NCBI RefSeq assembly: GCF_902859945.1
Contig: NZ_CADIKL010000015.1
Location: forward strand, 1 to 64,000
Source: Paraburkholderia caffeinitolerans
GTDB taxonomy: Bacteria > Pseudomonadota > Gammaproteobacteria > Burkholderiales > Burkholderiaceae
DNA: 64,000 nt
Reading direction: 5' to 3'
The notes below the pieces were generated by a model. The model ran no database searches, was not told where the DNA came from, and saw only the letters and a program-made list of their open reading frames with translations. Every line of letters begins with the position of its first letter. The first letter of the stretch is position 1. The position numbers and the translations under genes are program-made. Below are positions 11,801 through 18,304 of the stretch, in pieces.

Positions 11801-12963
11801 GCCACGGCATTCAACTGCTCTACGGCATTTCGCTCGGCAACAATACGCTCACGCTGGCCTCGGCGGGCGCGGTCACGGACCCGGGCGGCATCCAGGCAGC
11901 CGGGCTGCTGCTACAGGGGCCCGGCAACTTCACGCTGAACGATCCCGAGAACGACGTGGGCGTGCTGGCCATGCTCAACGCCGGCAATGTGAACTTCCTG
12001 AATTCGACGAGCTTCGTGATCGGCCCGATCGTGAGCCGTTCCTTCGACGCGGCATCGAACACCGCCACCACGATCGACGCAACCAACTCCAGTCTTACCG
12101 GGAACCTGCTCGCCCAAGCCGCGACGGGCGGGGTGGGGCTGGGCGGCGGCACGGCGTCGGCCAACGGCCCGACCGGCGGCAAGAATACCAACCTGAGCGC
12201 GGGCGGCACGATCGATCTCGTGATGGAGAACGGCGTATTCACCAACAACGGCACGGGCAACGTGAGCGCGACCAACAATTGGCGCATCTGGGCTTCGACA
12301 TGGATGGGCGAGACGCGCGGCAACGTGCAGCCCAACACCTCGCAGCCGAACTTCTACGGCTGCGCGTACGGTGCGGGATGCAGTTGGGGCGGCGTGGTGC
12401 CGCTCACGGGCGACCACTTCGTGTACATCGCGCGGCCCACGGTGATCGTGACCGCCAATGGCGCGACGAAACTCGTGGGCGCGCCGAATCCGAACTTCGG
12501 CTTTACCACGAGTGGCCTCATCAACGGCGACACCACCGCCACGCTGAACGGCACGTTCTCGACCAGCGCGACAACCAATTCGCCGACCGGGCAATATCCG
12601 ATCGACCCGGCGTTCTTCTCGAGCGTGGGCTATATCGTGCAAAACGCGCCGGGCACGCTCACGGTGTCGTTGCCGCCCCCGCCACCCGCACCGCCGTCGA
12701 CGGCGCCGCGCTACGCTCAGGATCTGCCGCTGGCGGTGAGCGCGATGCAGTCGTTCTTCGGCATGAGCGAGAAGACCTTCGTGTACGAGAACAACCTGCA
12801 GGGCACCAATATCTGCGTGGGCTCGAATCAGCCGCTCTTCACGACCACGCCGCCCGGCAGCGATCAGGATCTGCTCGCGGTCGAGTGGAAACGCGTGCGC
12901 TCGCAACCGAATTTGAATAGCTGCATGCTGTTGAACGGGCAGCATGGCTGCGGCGATTTTTAG
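5893..12963 (+). CDS. Filamentous haemagglutinin-like exoprotein (TpsA) with C-terminal MBG-like domain and cysteines
   Basis: 2356 residues from the ATG at 5893 (GAGG ribosome binding site at 5883-5886). The frame stays open upstream across tpsB, but that part is a shadow. A basic N-region of about 35 residues and a hydrophobic stretch ending in SLLA form the export signal. The TPS domain follows (about 55-180), with an NPNG-type motif in the form VNPAG (N139-G142), the secretion signal read by TpsB. Residues 200-2150 are Gly/Ser/Thr-rich and consist of many degenerate repeats of the type TTSGSVTLSG, as expected of a right-handed beta-helix. An MBG-like domain spans about 2177-2255. It is followed by a poly-Pro linker and an end carrying Cys2308, Cys2344 and Cys2353. 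Probably a surface adhesin; the target is unknown. Confidence 0.9.
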   Translation: MNKRGGNRAGGATDRASGRVTERPGRKANVRPLQAKAIASVVAALFEATWATSLLANPTGAQVVAGGVTVSSPSASQMNITQSTPNAIVNWNTFSIGAGEAVNIAQPSVSSALLNRVVGNNPSDIAGRLSANGRVFLVNPAGVIFAPGSSVNVGSLVASTLGISNADFLAGNFHFIGKAPGAVVNAGSITAADGGTIALLGGTVSNTGVVAAKLGTVALGAGSDVTLDFAGDGLTTLKINAGTAGALIGNAGTLAADGGTVVMSAQTADALAGTVINQQGIVRAQSLAARDGHIVLDGGTSGETYVSGTLDASGGAGLTGGQIDVTGYDVGLLAGANLNASGAAGGGSVRVGGGAAGADPTIRNADAVWMDPNAQIHADALTNGNGGHIVAYGTTAARLYGTLSANGGAQGGNGGYVETSAHYLDTNGATVQALAPKGTGGMWELDPFEIDIVAQPTGTILSPTGTPPSVMFGPASSTSVVMFTAIQDELNAGTSVTVSTVNSPVSANGLGNINVQAPIVMTGASPATLTLSASGSITVTNNITSTGGPLGIVLDANVGNSTSAGVITVRGGPEAPVQLFSNGGDITIGTQAGLPATFDGAAVLLSYANIDARVGQSAANSSGSVTIHGQAPAAVALSGQSHLDAVGIYSSSIATSTGDIEIEGTQGSGTTTPVGGVYISSAIQPEPSILPTGGSTVTTGSGSVRIYGIGADSLGNEPYQVSGVAIDDASTIQTNGGSIDIRGQVTGARTDQSTTTNLDQGVLIATGATLYAQGAGGTIAITGSSNSASPGVTVSSYLDGQLTAVPSIQTGTNGIVTIRAANDGSTSGLYFYGTPNVSSPGGTLILLPGVVNADFSIGNSDATPIALGDGAAAFGINTYAMAMLSSFANVVIGSATQTGSISVAPETSVSTNLTLENNGSGSKGIDLSGGIFMPENTLTLISAGPVTQGGAIQAVTVVLGGPGTFTLNNTGNAVGTLSLYGTGNVNFVDSQTLTLAATGANSYDAASGTFTSLGSISAISIAGDLVVTTGEGDINVNTPIVSTASGATTLSLNAEGYVNVDASTNPSGNATIGAASGAGPLNVTLDAQAYGEPGSTGVTIANTTFNTNGGTFTIGDTASSAVSITNSTIATQGGAVSITGTSGFGDGVALGYSTIAAAGGGVSISGTSLYDGNGITLNQSSIGTTNGAVTLSGSGDATLASSAATYSGISISGAGSGGVSAINVTGSGAVTLTGRMGFNFGSGIKLTNASIAANGGAIKLSSTDSTSSASTGIELDSSIISNTSGAVTLTGNSISNGASNGVVLNYSLIATGTGNATINGTTSGLGPGVYLFDSGVHTAGGAISVAGASSSSGSGANYGVQVQGDYVSGQGGSAGGAAFSATGSGAIGISGTASNSAGTAYGVSINTATLDAQAGGIQVSGTVPLGTAQSATAAPAYATGVVLAGTTMQTTTGTIGVTGTATGNYTAYGVQMTGGALSTSGGNISFNGTAQSSSQAFTFGVLLQGQNSEVSAGTSNAVLSAGGSGAIGITGTASGYYGYGVEISQSNLATLAGPLTVSGTANVNSSGTGVVLSNTLINGAAGNVQISGTTNDAPGQSHTDGFGISAYGSSIQTTSGSVTLSGAATGATDYAYGTFLSGGYLATGSTTAQPAIQTGSGAITVNGSVPATTYGSVGIDLVGAGIASTSGTITLTGLTTGTPTTGLSSTGVVLGAANSDSSSVGLVSVSSAPGTTLTTGSGTLAIRGSGSGNGVQGVLVADGSQIVSNNGGTIDIRGVATSPTTSASGGNIQYDYGTLVYSGTIAATQPNTVISIAGSTNTSDAGLAFGAVAVPASFNYASGPVQVNAGPNGTVALRSANDGTTTSLADSGAPITSSGGTLAILPASVNPTTFAFIASDSTPITLFGTGAAGLSIDAGLYSMFSGFSALALGSSTQTGLITVSGVCPSQGACTSLVKPTLNQSLTLMNTGSGSHGIQLLYGISLGNNTLTLASAGAVTDPGGIQAAGLLLQGPGNFTLNDPENDVGVLAMLNAGNVNFLNSTSFVIGPIVSRSFDAASNTATTIDATNSSLTGNLLAQAATGGVGLGGGTASANGPTGGKNTNLSAGGTIDLVMENGVFTNNGTGNVSATNNWRIWASTWMGETRGNVQPNTSQPNFYGCAYGAGCSWGGVVPLTGDHFVYIARPTVIVTANGATKLVGAPNPNFGFTTSGLINGDTTATLNGTFSTSATTNSPTGQYPIDPAFFSSVGYIVQNAPGTLTVSLPPPPPAPPSTAPRYAQDLPLAVSAMQSFFGMSEKTFVYENNLQGTNICVGSNQPLFTTTPPGSDQDLLAVEWKRVRSQPNLNSCMLLNGQHGCGDF

Positions 12964-13967
12964 GTTTTCACATAGGGATCGAACTTGGGATTGGCGCCCT
13001 TCGGGAAGGCGATGCGCGCCGATGCATTACGGTTCTCCATGCTCTCGGTTTGCATGAAGGTCATGATCTCGTCCACTTCCTTTTCCGATTTCTTCAGCTT
13101 CTTGACGAGATAATCGCGCATGTTGTACAAGGATTTGCGCTTGGCCATGCGGGCACGTAGAAATGCTCGCAGGACCGGGCAAAATTCCGGCGACGAGTCG
13201 CCAACCAGCCACATGTTGAGATTTTCCGGAGAGCGGAAGTCGAGCGCGTCGTTGCCAATCGAGGTATCCGTGACCAGTAGATCTAGAAGGAAGGTCCACA
13301 GATTACAGGTCCTGCCCTTTTGCCACGGGGCGATGCTTGCGAATATCGTTGCTTCCTGGTTCACCGGAACGGTCTTGATTGCGCCCGCCCGGATCAGGAT
13401 GTACCACTGCAGGCGATGGGTGTATTCGCCGTGCTTCTCGCCCGCGCCGACGTCCTTCCAGTGCTGCTTCAGCGCCAGCGACTCCTTGAACACATTCCCA
13501 AAGACGAAGCCGGCATAGTTCGGGAGCCGCTCGCCGACGACCATGAACCCGTGGGCGCGCTCGAACTCGTCCAGCGAGGCCGTCAGAAGCTTGGAGTAGT
13601 CACTGTCCTTCTCCGGCGGAGCCTTCGCCTTGTAGGCGGCCTCCTGTTTCTGGAAGTAATCGATCGCCCGCGATTTGGCGGAATAGTATTTGTTTATCCG
13701 CTGCGTCATGTCCTCATCCAGTTTGATCAAGGCATTCCGTATGACCGGTTCGCCGCTGATCGGCGCGCGCGGGCCATAGGACAGATAGTGGCCTATCCTC
13801 AGATAGTCATTGAAATGGGGAGACTGGCTCAACAGCTTGCCGTCTACCCTCAAGCCCTTGACAGGGGCCTTTTGGTCCTTGAGGCCGGACTCCGGCTTCT
13901 TGCTCTCGATCTCCTTGTCGTCGAAGGCCGCTATCAATTCTGCACGAATCTCTTCCAGCGATTTCAT
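12960..13967 (-). CDS. Uncharacterised protein, lower GC than neighbours; possible T6SS cargo
   Basis: 335 residues from the ATG at 13967, chosen because GGAG lies 8 bases upstream (revcomp) and the upstream extension looks non-coding. I do not recognise the family with confidence. The protein is soluble, Lys/Glu-rich and lacks a signal peptide or membrane segment. A conserved-looking core reads LPNYAGFVFGNVF and then HGEYTHRLQWYIL near the middle, with a Lys-rich helix near the C-terminus. Its stop overlaps the tpsA stop by 4 bp in convergent orientation. Base composition is visibly lower in GC than the flanking genes, notably around 13681-13740, which suggests later acquisition. A T6SS effector or accessory role is inference from position only. 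Confidence 0.75.
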   Translation of the reverse strand: MKSLEEIRAELIAAFDDKEIESKKPESGLKDQKAPVKGLRVDGKLLSQSPHFNDYLRIGHYLSYGPRAPISGEPVIRNALIKLDEDMTQRINKYYSAKSRAIDYFQKQEAAYKAKAPPEKDSDYSKLLTASLDEFERAHGFMVVGERLPNYAGFVFGNVFKESLALKQHWKDVGAGEKHGEYTHRLQWYILIRAGAIKTVPVNQEATIFASIAPWQKGRTCNLWTFLLDLLVTDTSIGNDALDFRSPENLNMWLVGDSSPEFCPVLRAFLRARMAKRKSLYNMRDYLVKKLKKSEKEVDEIMTFMQTESMENRNASARIAFPKGANPKFDPYVKT

Positions 13968-13998
13968 CTTGATTCTCCAAGGGATGGCCGCAGCCATC

Positions 13999-14017
13999 GC
14001 GCCGGCGTTGCCGGCGC
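13999..14017. other. GC-rich hairpin between the unknown gene and the PP2C gene
   Basis: GCGCCGGC and GCCGGCGC form a perfect 8-bp stem with a 3-base loop in the 85-bp gap between two minus-strand genes. No T-run follows on the minus strand, so it is not a standard terminator. It could limit read-through or stabilise mRNA. Confidence 0.4.
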
Positions 14018-14052
14018 AGCATCGGTTTTCAATGTGAGGGCTGTTGCGATGT

Positions 14053-14868
14053 TCAGGATGGTGCGATCAACAGGGTTGCGTCGTTATCCTTAGGGTGCGG
14101 CACGTCGCCAGCTTCATCGGCCTCTACCCACACCGCACTCGCGCTGAAGTTGTCGTTGCCCGCTCGCGCGTGAGCGCGAACATGTGCGGCCAGCGCCTCC
14201 AGCCACGCGCGCGGGCTCGCGGCCTGCGCGAGCGCCGCGAGCATGGTGGCTTCTTCTACGTACTCCCAAAGACCGTCGGTGCAAATCAGGAACGCGTCGC
14301 GCGCGCATAGTTCGAACGTGCCCGGCCGCGCCGCGATATTCAGTCCTTCGAGCGTGCCAAGCGCCGAGAACAGCACGTTGCGGCGCGGATGATGGCGCGC
14401 CGCCTCGGCGCTGATGAGGCGCGCGTCCACCATGTCCTGCACCATGCTGTGGTCGCGCGTCTGCGCGACGATCTCGCCCGCGCGGAAGCAATAGAGCCGC
14501 GTGTCGCCGCAATGCGCCCAGGCCGCGGTGCGCCGCTCGCGGTCGATCGCGAGCAGCGTGGCCGTGGAGCGCATGTCGCGCAGCGCGGTGCCGCCGTGCG
14601 CCTGTTCCTCGACGATGTTGGCGTTCGCATGCGCGAGCGCGTTGGCGAGGCGCTCGCCGGTGGGCGGCAACTCGGCAAGCGTGAGGTAGCGCAGGTCGGC
14701 GAGCACCGTGTCGACCACGATGGCCGATGCGGTGTCGCCGCCGCCGTGGCCGCCCGCACCATCGGCGACCACGCAGTAGAACAGACGCCCGCTCGACCAG
14801 TCGCCAAGCGAGTCCTCGTTGCGCTGCCGCCCGCCCGGATCGGTCAGGCTTGCGAAGGCCAGTTGCAC
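14053..14868 (-). CDS. PP2C-family Ser/Thr phosphatase, T6SS-associated (PppA-like)
   Basis: 271 residues from a GTG at 14868 with GGGAG upstream; the frame is open further upstream but would overlap the preceding gene. PP2C metal-binding motifs occur in order: RQRNEDS near the N-terminus, VVADGAGGHGGGD, AHCGDTRLY, ICTDGLWEYV and NDNFSA near the C-terminus. All the acidic metal ligands appear intact, so it should be a Mn/Mg-dependent phosphatase. In H1-type T6SS loci PppA reverses PpkA-dependent phosphorylation of Fha; the kinase (1-1575) and FHA protein (30117-32012) here would be the matching partners. It lies 34 bases downstream of the sigma-like gene in the same orientation. Confidence 0.9.
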   Translation of the reverse strand: MQLAFASLTDPGGRQRNEDSLGDWSSGRLFYCVVADGAGGHGGGDTASAIVVDTVLADLRYLTLAELPPTGERLANALAHANANIVEEQAHGGTALRDMRSTATLLAIDRERRTAAWAHCGDTRLYCFRAGEIVAQTRDHSMVQDMVDARLISAEAARHHPRRNVLFSALGTLEGLNIAARPGTFELCARDAFLICTDGLWEYVEEATMLAALAQAASPRAWLEALAAHVRAHARAGNDNFSASAVWVEADEAGDVPHPKDNDATLLIAPS

Positions 14869-14902
14869 GTGCGCTCCCGTCTCGTTGCGGGCTTCCCCGT
14901 GG

Positions 14903-15775
14903 TCACTCGTGAAGTTCGTGGTCGCGATGTTGAACGCAGTGCGGTGCGGGCTCGGATGCCACGCACGCGCCTTGCTCGTGCCGCGCGCGCGGCGCGCTCT
15001 GCGCGAGTTGCGATTGCTCCGCGAGAATTCCGAGCACCGCGAGCAGCGCGATGCGGTTCTCGACCGCGATCTCGATGCCCAGCGTTTCTTCGATCCAGCG
15101 GCCGATGCCGGTGCGCGCAAAGTCGGCGGGCATCGCACCACGGCGCACGGTGACGCCCAGCTTGCGCGCGCGATGGTGATACGAGGCGATGCCATAGCTG
15201 GCGGCGATTTGCGCAAGGCCGCCCTTTTCGGCGGAGAGCCAGCCGAGCGTGCCGGCGAGCAGCAGCCGCGCGGCTTCGTCGAGGCTGCCGATGAAGCGCA
15301 CGGCCGAGGCACGCACGCTGTCTTCATCGAGGCCGTACTGGAACAGTGCGGCGCTGACCGGATCGGCGTGCATCGCACTGCGCTGATCGAGCTCGGCCAG
15401 CACCTCGTTCTCGTCGATCGAGACGTTGCGCCGGTGGCTCGCGCTGCGCAGGCAGTCGATCAGGTAGCGGCGGAAATAACTGCACACAGCATGGCTGTTC
15501 GAGGGCGCGCTATGTGCAGGAAAACTCATTAATTCGGCAGCGGGCGTTTCGAGGCGAAAGACCTTGCTGAAGAGAAACTGCGAGATGAGTTCTTCCTTGT
15601 CTTCAGCCAGCGCTTGCAGCTCGAACGGGTGATAGCCGGTTAGCGCGCGCCGCACGATGGTGTAGAGCGAAGCCATTTCGGCATGGTTCAGAGCGGTGCG
15701 CCGCTGCCAGAGATCGGGCAGCGTGCACGGATTGTCCATGCCCTCCATGAGCGCTGCGCTTTCGATGTTCGACAC
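14903..15775 (-). CDS. Hypothetical protein with weak sigma-factor-like features, T6SS-linked
   Basis: 290 residues from a GTG at 15775 preceded by GAGGGG. The upstream in-frame extension to 15898 is less likely. The central part (FRRYLIDCLRSASHRRNVSI and an Ala/Leu-rich helical region with QIAASYGIASYHHRARKLG) resembles an HTH or sigma-70-like arrangement, but I cannot assign it firmly. It has no membrane segment or signal peptide. It is the first gene of a probable operon with the PP2C phosphatase and is divergent from tssA across a 793-bp spacer, a good position for a regulator of the T6SS core. The C-terminus is Arg/His/Cys-rich and looks disordered. Confidence 0.7.
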   Translation of the reverse strand: MSNIESAALMEGMDNPCTLPDLWQRRTALNHAEMASLYTIVRRALTGYHPFELQALAEDKEELISQFLFSKVFRLETPAAELMSFPAHSAPSNSHAVCSYFRRYLIDCLRSASHRRNVSIDENEVLAELDQRSAMHADPVSAALFQYGLDEDSVRASAVRFIGSLDEAARLLLAGTLGWLSAEKGGLAQIAASYGIASYHHRARKLGVTVRRGAMPADFARTGIGRWIEETLGIEIAVENRIALLAVLGILAEQSQLAQSAPRARHEQGACVASEPAPHCVQHRDHELHE

Positions 15776-16568
15776 GTTTTCCCCTCGTATCGCGTTTTTA
15801 GGCTCGCTTCGCGTGACGCACGCCCAGCGTGCATGAATCGTTGGATTGGCTGTAGCGGCGTTCACGTCGAGTCTATTAGCTGGCCGGGCGTCTGACAAGC
15901 GTGAAAATCCGTAATGGCGCGTTTTAAAACGTCTAACCGGTCGGGGAATAAAAATGCTAAAAGGGCGGCGCTAGTGGTTTACGTGATCGTAATAAAGAAT
16001 TCGGATACCTTGCCGATAAAACCTTACGCGCGTTATCGAACATGTGAGGCGGGAAAGACGATCGTTCGGTCACTATCGTTAGCGAACATCGCGCACGCGA
16101 GGGCAGGGAAGATCACTGGGCGAAAGCCACTTTTCTAGCCATCCGGCATGATGGTTAACCCCTGGAAAATAAGGGCTAAACGAGTCATTGTGGGAGCGAT
16201 TCCACTGCGGTAAGATGCGTCCCGATCGCGAGCTCAGACATGCCGGACAAGGCTGAGATCGGGGTTTGGACGATTGCCTGCATAGCACAACGACTACTTA
16301 AAAGACAGCTAGATTAAATGCGTGGCGAATTTATGAAAAATCGGGAACATTGTTTGCACCGGGGTGCACTTTTCTTTTGCACTCGTCGTGCTATTCTGAT
16401 AGCGAATCGTTAGACTGCGAACACCGCCCGCGCTTACGAATTCGGCTCCGGTTGAACCAGGGGATATCGGAAATTGGTTCGGCTGCGCGCCACGCAATTG
16501 CTATCCGCCTTAATGCGCTTGCCTGGGCAGTAACCAGAACATAACCAATTCCACACGGACCACGGACC
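15776..16568. promoter_or_regulatory. Divergent control region between the sigma-like gene and tssA
   Basis: 793 bp, more AT-rich than its surroundings, without a credible gene; the 74-codon frame at 15914-16138 has non-coding composition. It holds a 12-bp perfect palindrome CGTTTTAAAACG at 15920-15931 and an inverted repeat TGCACC-GG-GGTGCA at 16355-16368, about 200 bases before tssA. I tested the second site as a sigma-54 element and the -24/-12 spacing does not fit. No sigma-70 promoter was convincing. Its position makes it the likely promoter region for both transcription units. Confidence 0.55.
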
Positions 16569-17615
16569 ATGGCCATGCTAGATGCCGGGGCGCTGCTCGC
16601 GGAGGTTTCCTCCGCGTCGCCCTGCGGCGAGGACGTCGAATACGACCCGGCGTTTCTCGAGCTCGAGCGCGTTGTGCATGGCAAGCCCGACGTGCAGTAT
16701 GGCAGCACCGTGGTCGAAGCCGTGCCGCCCGACTGGAAGGAGGCGCAGACGCTTGCGCTGTCCCTGTTGGAGAAAAGCCGCGATCTGCGCGTGGTCGCGC
16801 ATCTTGCGCGCGCGCTGCTCAATCGCACCGGCTTTGGCGGCTTTAGCGAAGGCCTCGACCTGATCGCCGGCATGCTCGAACAACGCTGGGCGCATCTGTA
16901 TCCGCAGCTCGATCCCGACGACGGTAACGATCCCACCGCACGCGTGAATGCGCTCGCGGGTCTCGTCGACTCCAGCACCACGCTGGCCGAGGTGCGCGAA
17001 GCGCCGCTCGCCATTTCGCGTGCGCACGGCGAGGTGACGCTGCGCGATGTCGAATACGCAACCGGCGAGATTGCGGTGCCGGCGGGCGTGAGCGCGCCCA
17101 CGCTCAGCTCGATCGACCTCGCGATCAGCGACGCGGGCGAGAACGCGCGCGAGTCGCTCGCCGCCTTGCGGCGCGCGCTCGAGGCCACGACGCGCATCGA
17201 GGCGGTGCTCATGAACACCGTGGGCGCGGCCCAGACGATCGACCTGGATCCGCTCACGCGGCTGCTGCGCCACGCTGTGGCGTTTCTTGGCGAGCGCGTG
17301 CCCGACGCGCAGGCGCCGGCTGCGGAAGTTGCGCAAGACGCCGCGCAGGGCGGCGCGCCTGGCGCGGGCGGGGTGGCCGTTGCAGCTGCGCCCGCGCGGC
17401 CGCCGGGCGAGGTCGAGTCGCGCGAGGACGTGCTGCGCGCCCTCGACCGTATCTGCAAGTACTACGAAACGTATGAGCCGGGGAGCCCGGTGCCCTTGCT
17501 GCTCAAGCGGGCGCGGCGGCTCGTCGACAAGAATTTCATGGAGATTCTGGAAGATCTCGCGCCCGATGGGCTCGCGCAGGCGCGCCAGATCGGCGGCGTC
17601 CAGAGCGAGGAGTGA
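16569..17615 (+). CDS. tssA: T6SS baseplate/tail-assembly protein TssA (ImpA)
   Basis: 348 residues. The N-terminal ImpA_N domain (about 8-125) includes PCGEDVEYDPAF, typical of the family. The short C-terminus with SREDVLRALDRICKYYETYEP and PVPLLLKRARRLV matches the short TssA1-type protein of H1-like systems rather than the long VgrG-proximal forms. TssA forms a ring at the baseplate and primes tube and sheath polymerisation. It is the first gene of the core operon and starts at an ATG at 16569 after the long spacer. Confidence 0.95.
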   Translation: MAMLDAGALLAEVSSASPCGEDVEYDPAFLELERVVHGKPDVQYGSTVVEAVPPDWKEAQTLALSLLEKSRDLRVVAHLARALLNRTGFGGFSEGLDLIAGMLEQRWAHLYPQLDPDDGNDPTARVNALAGLVDSSTTLAEVREAPLAISRAHGEVTLRDVEYATGEIAVPAGVSAPTLSSIDLAISDAGENARESLAALRRALEATTRIEAVLMNTVGAAQTIDLDPLTRLLRHAVAFLGERVPDAQAPAAEVAQDAAQGGAPGAGGVAVAAAPARPPGEVESREDVLRALDRICKYYETYEPGSPVPLLLKRARRLVDKNFMEILEDLAPDGLAQARQIGGVQSEE

Positions 17616-17710
17616 CGTTCGTTAGTGAGTGACGTCGTTAGTTAATCCGCAACGCCGCCACACGACGCGCCATCAAGCGCGCCGCCGCGGCATCGACGAG
17701 GGGAAAGGCC

Positions 17711-18211
17711 GTGGCTAAAGAAAGCAGCCAGAAGTTCATCGCGCGCAACCGGGCGCCGCGCGTGCAGATCGAGTACGACGTAGAGGTGTACGGCTCGGAA
17801 AAGAAGATCAACTTGCCGTTCGTGATGGGCGTCATGTCCGATCTGTCCGGACAGCCCGCCGAGCCGCTCGCGCCCGTGGCCGAGCGCAAGTTCCTCGAGA
17901 TCGACGTCGACAACTTCGACGAGCGCCTGAAATCGATGAAGCCGCGCGTGGCCGTGCAGGTGCCTAACATGCTCACGGGCGAGGGCAATCTCGCGGTGGA
18001 GATGACCTTCGAGAGCATGGACGACTTCTCTCCGGCCGCCGTCGCGCGCAACGTGGATTCGCTGGCGAAGCTGCTGGAAGCGCGCGGCCAGTTGCAGAAC
18101 CTCCTGACCTATATGGACGGCAAGACGGGCGCCGAGGATCTGATCCAGAAATTGCTCAACGATCCGGCACTGCTGCAGGCGCTGGCCTCCGCGCCCAAGC
18201 CGCAGGAATGA
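17711..18211 (+). CDS. tssB: T6SS contractile sheath small subunit TssB (VipA)
   Basis: 166 residues from a GTG at 17711 preceded by GAGGGGAAAG. The hallmark segments KFIARNRAPRVQIEYDVE at the N-terminus, LPFVMGVMSDLSG and RKFLEIDVDNFDERLKSMKP are present, at the usual length. TssB pairs with TssC to build the contractile sheath around the Hcp tube. It lies between tssA and tssC with gaps of about 95 bases on either side. Confidence 0.97.
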   Translation: MAKESSQKFIARNRAPRVQIEYDVEVYGSEKKINLPFVMGVMSDLSGQPAEPLAPVAERKFLEIDVDNFDERLKSMKPRVAVQVPNMLTGEGNLAVEMTFESMDDFSPAAVARNVDSLAKLLEARGQLQNLLTYMDGKTGAEDLIQKLLNDPALLQALASAPKPQE

Positions 18212-18304
18212 GCGCCGCGCGCTTTCATTTGCGCGTCCGTCCGTTAGCTATTGTTGGTTAATTGTTAACTATCTAGTTAGCCATCCGTCGAGAGGGAGTC
18301 TGAC

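Noticed and set aside
5893-12963. Repetitive DNA that might be a CRISPR-like array or tandem repeat
   Set aside because: The repeats are degenerate, in frame and encode beta-helix coils; there are no constant repeats with unique spacers.
15914-16138. 74-codon plus-strand frame upstream of tssA
   Set aside because: Basic, low-information sequence in a control region without a ribosome binding site.
16355-16383. Possible sigma-54 promoter for tssA (GTGCAC and TTGCAC elements)
   Set aside because: The required GG and GC pairs are not at the -24/-12 spacing; only an inverted repeat is supported.
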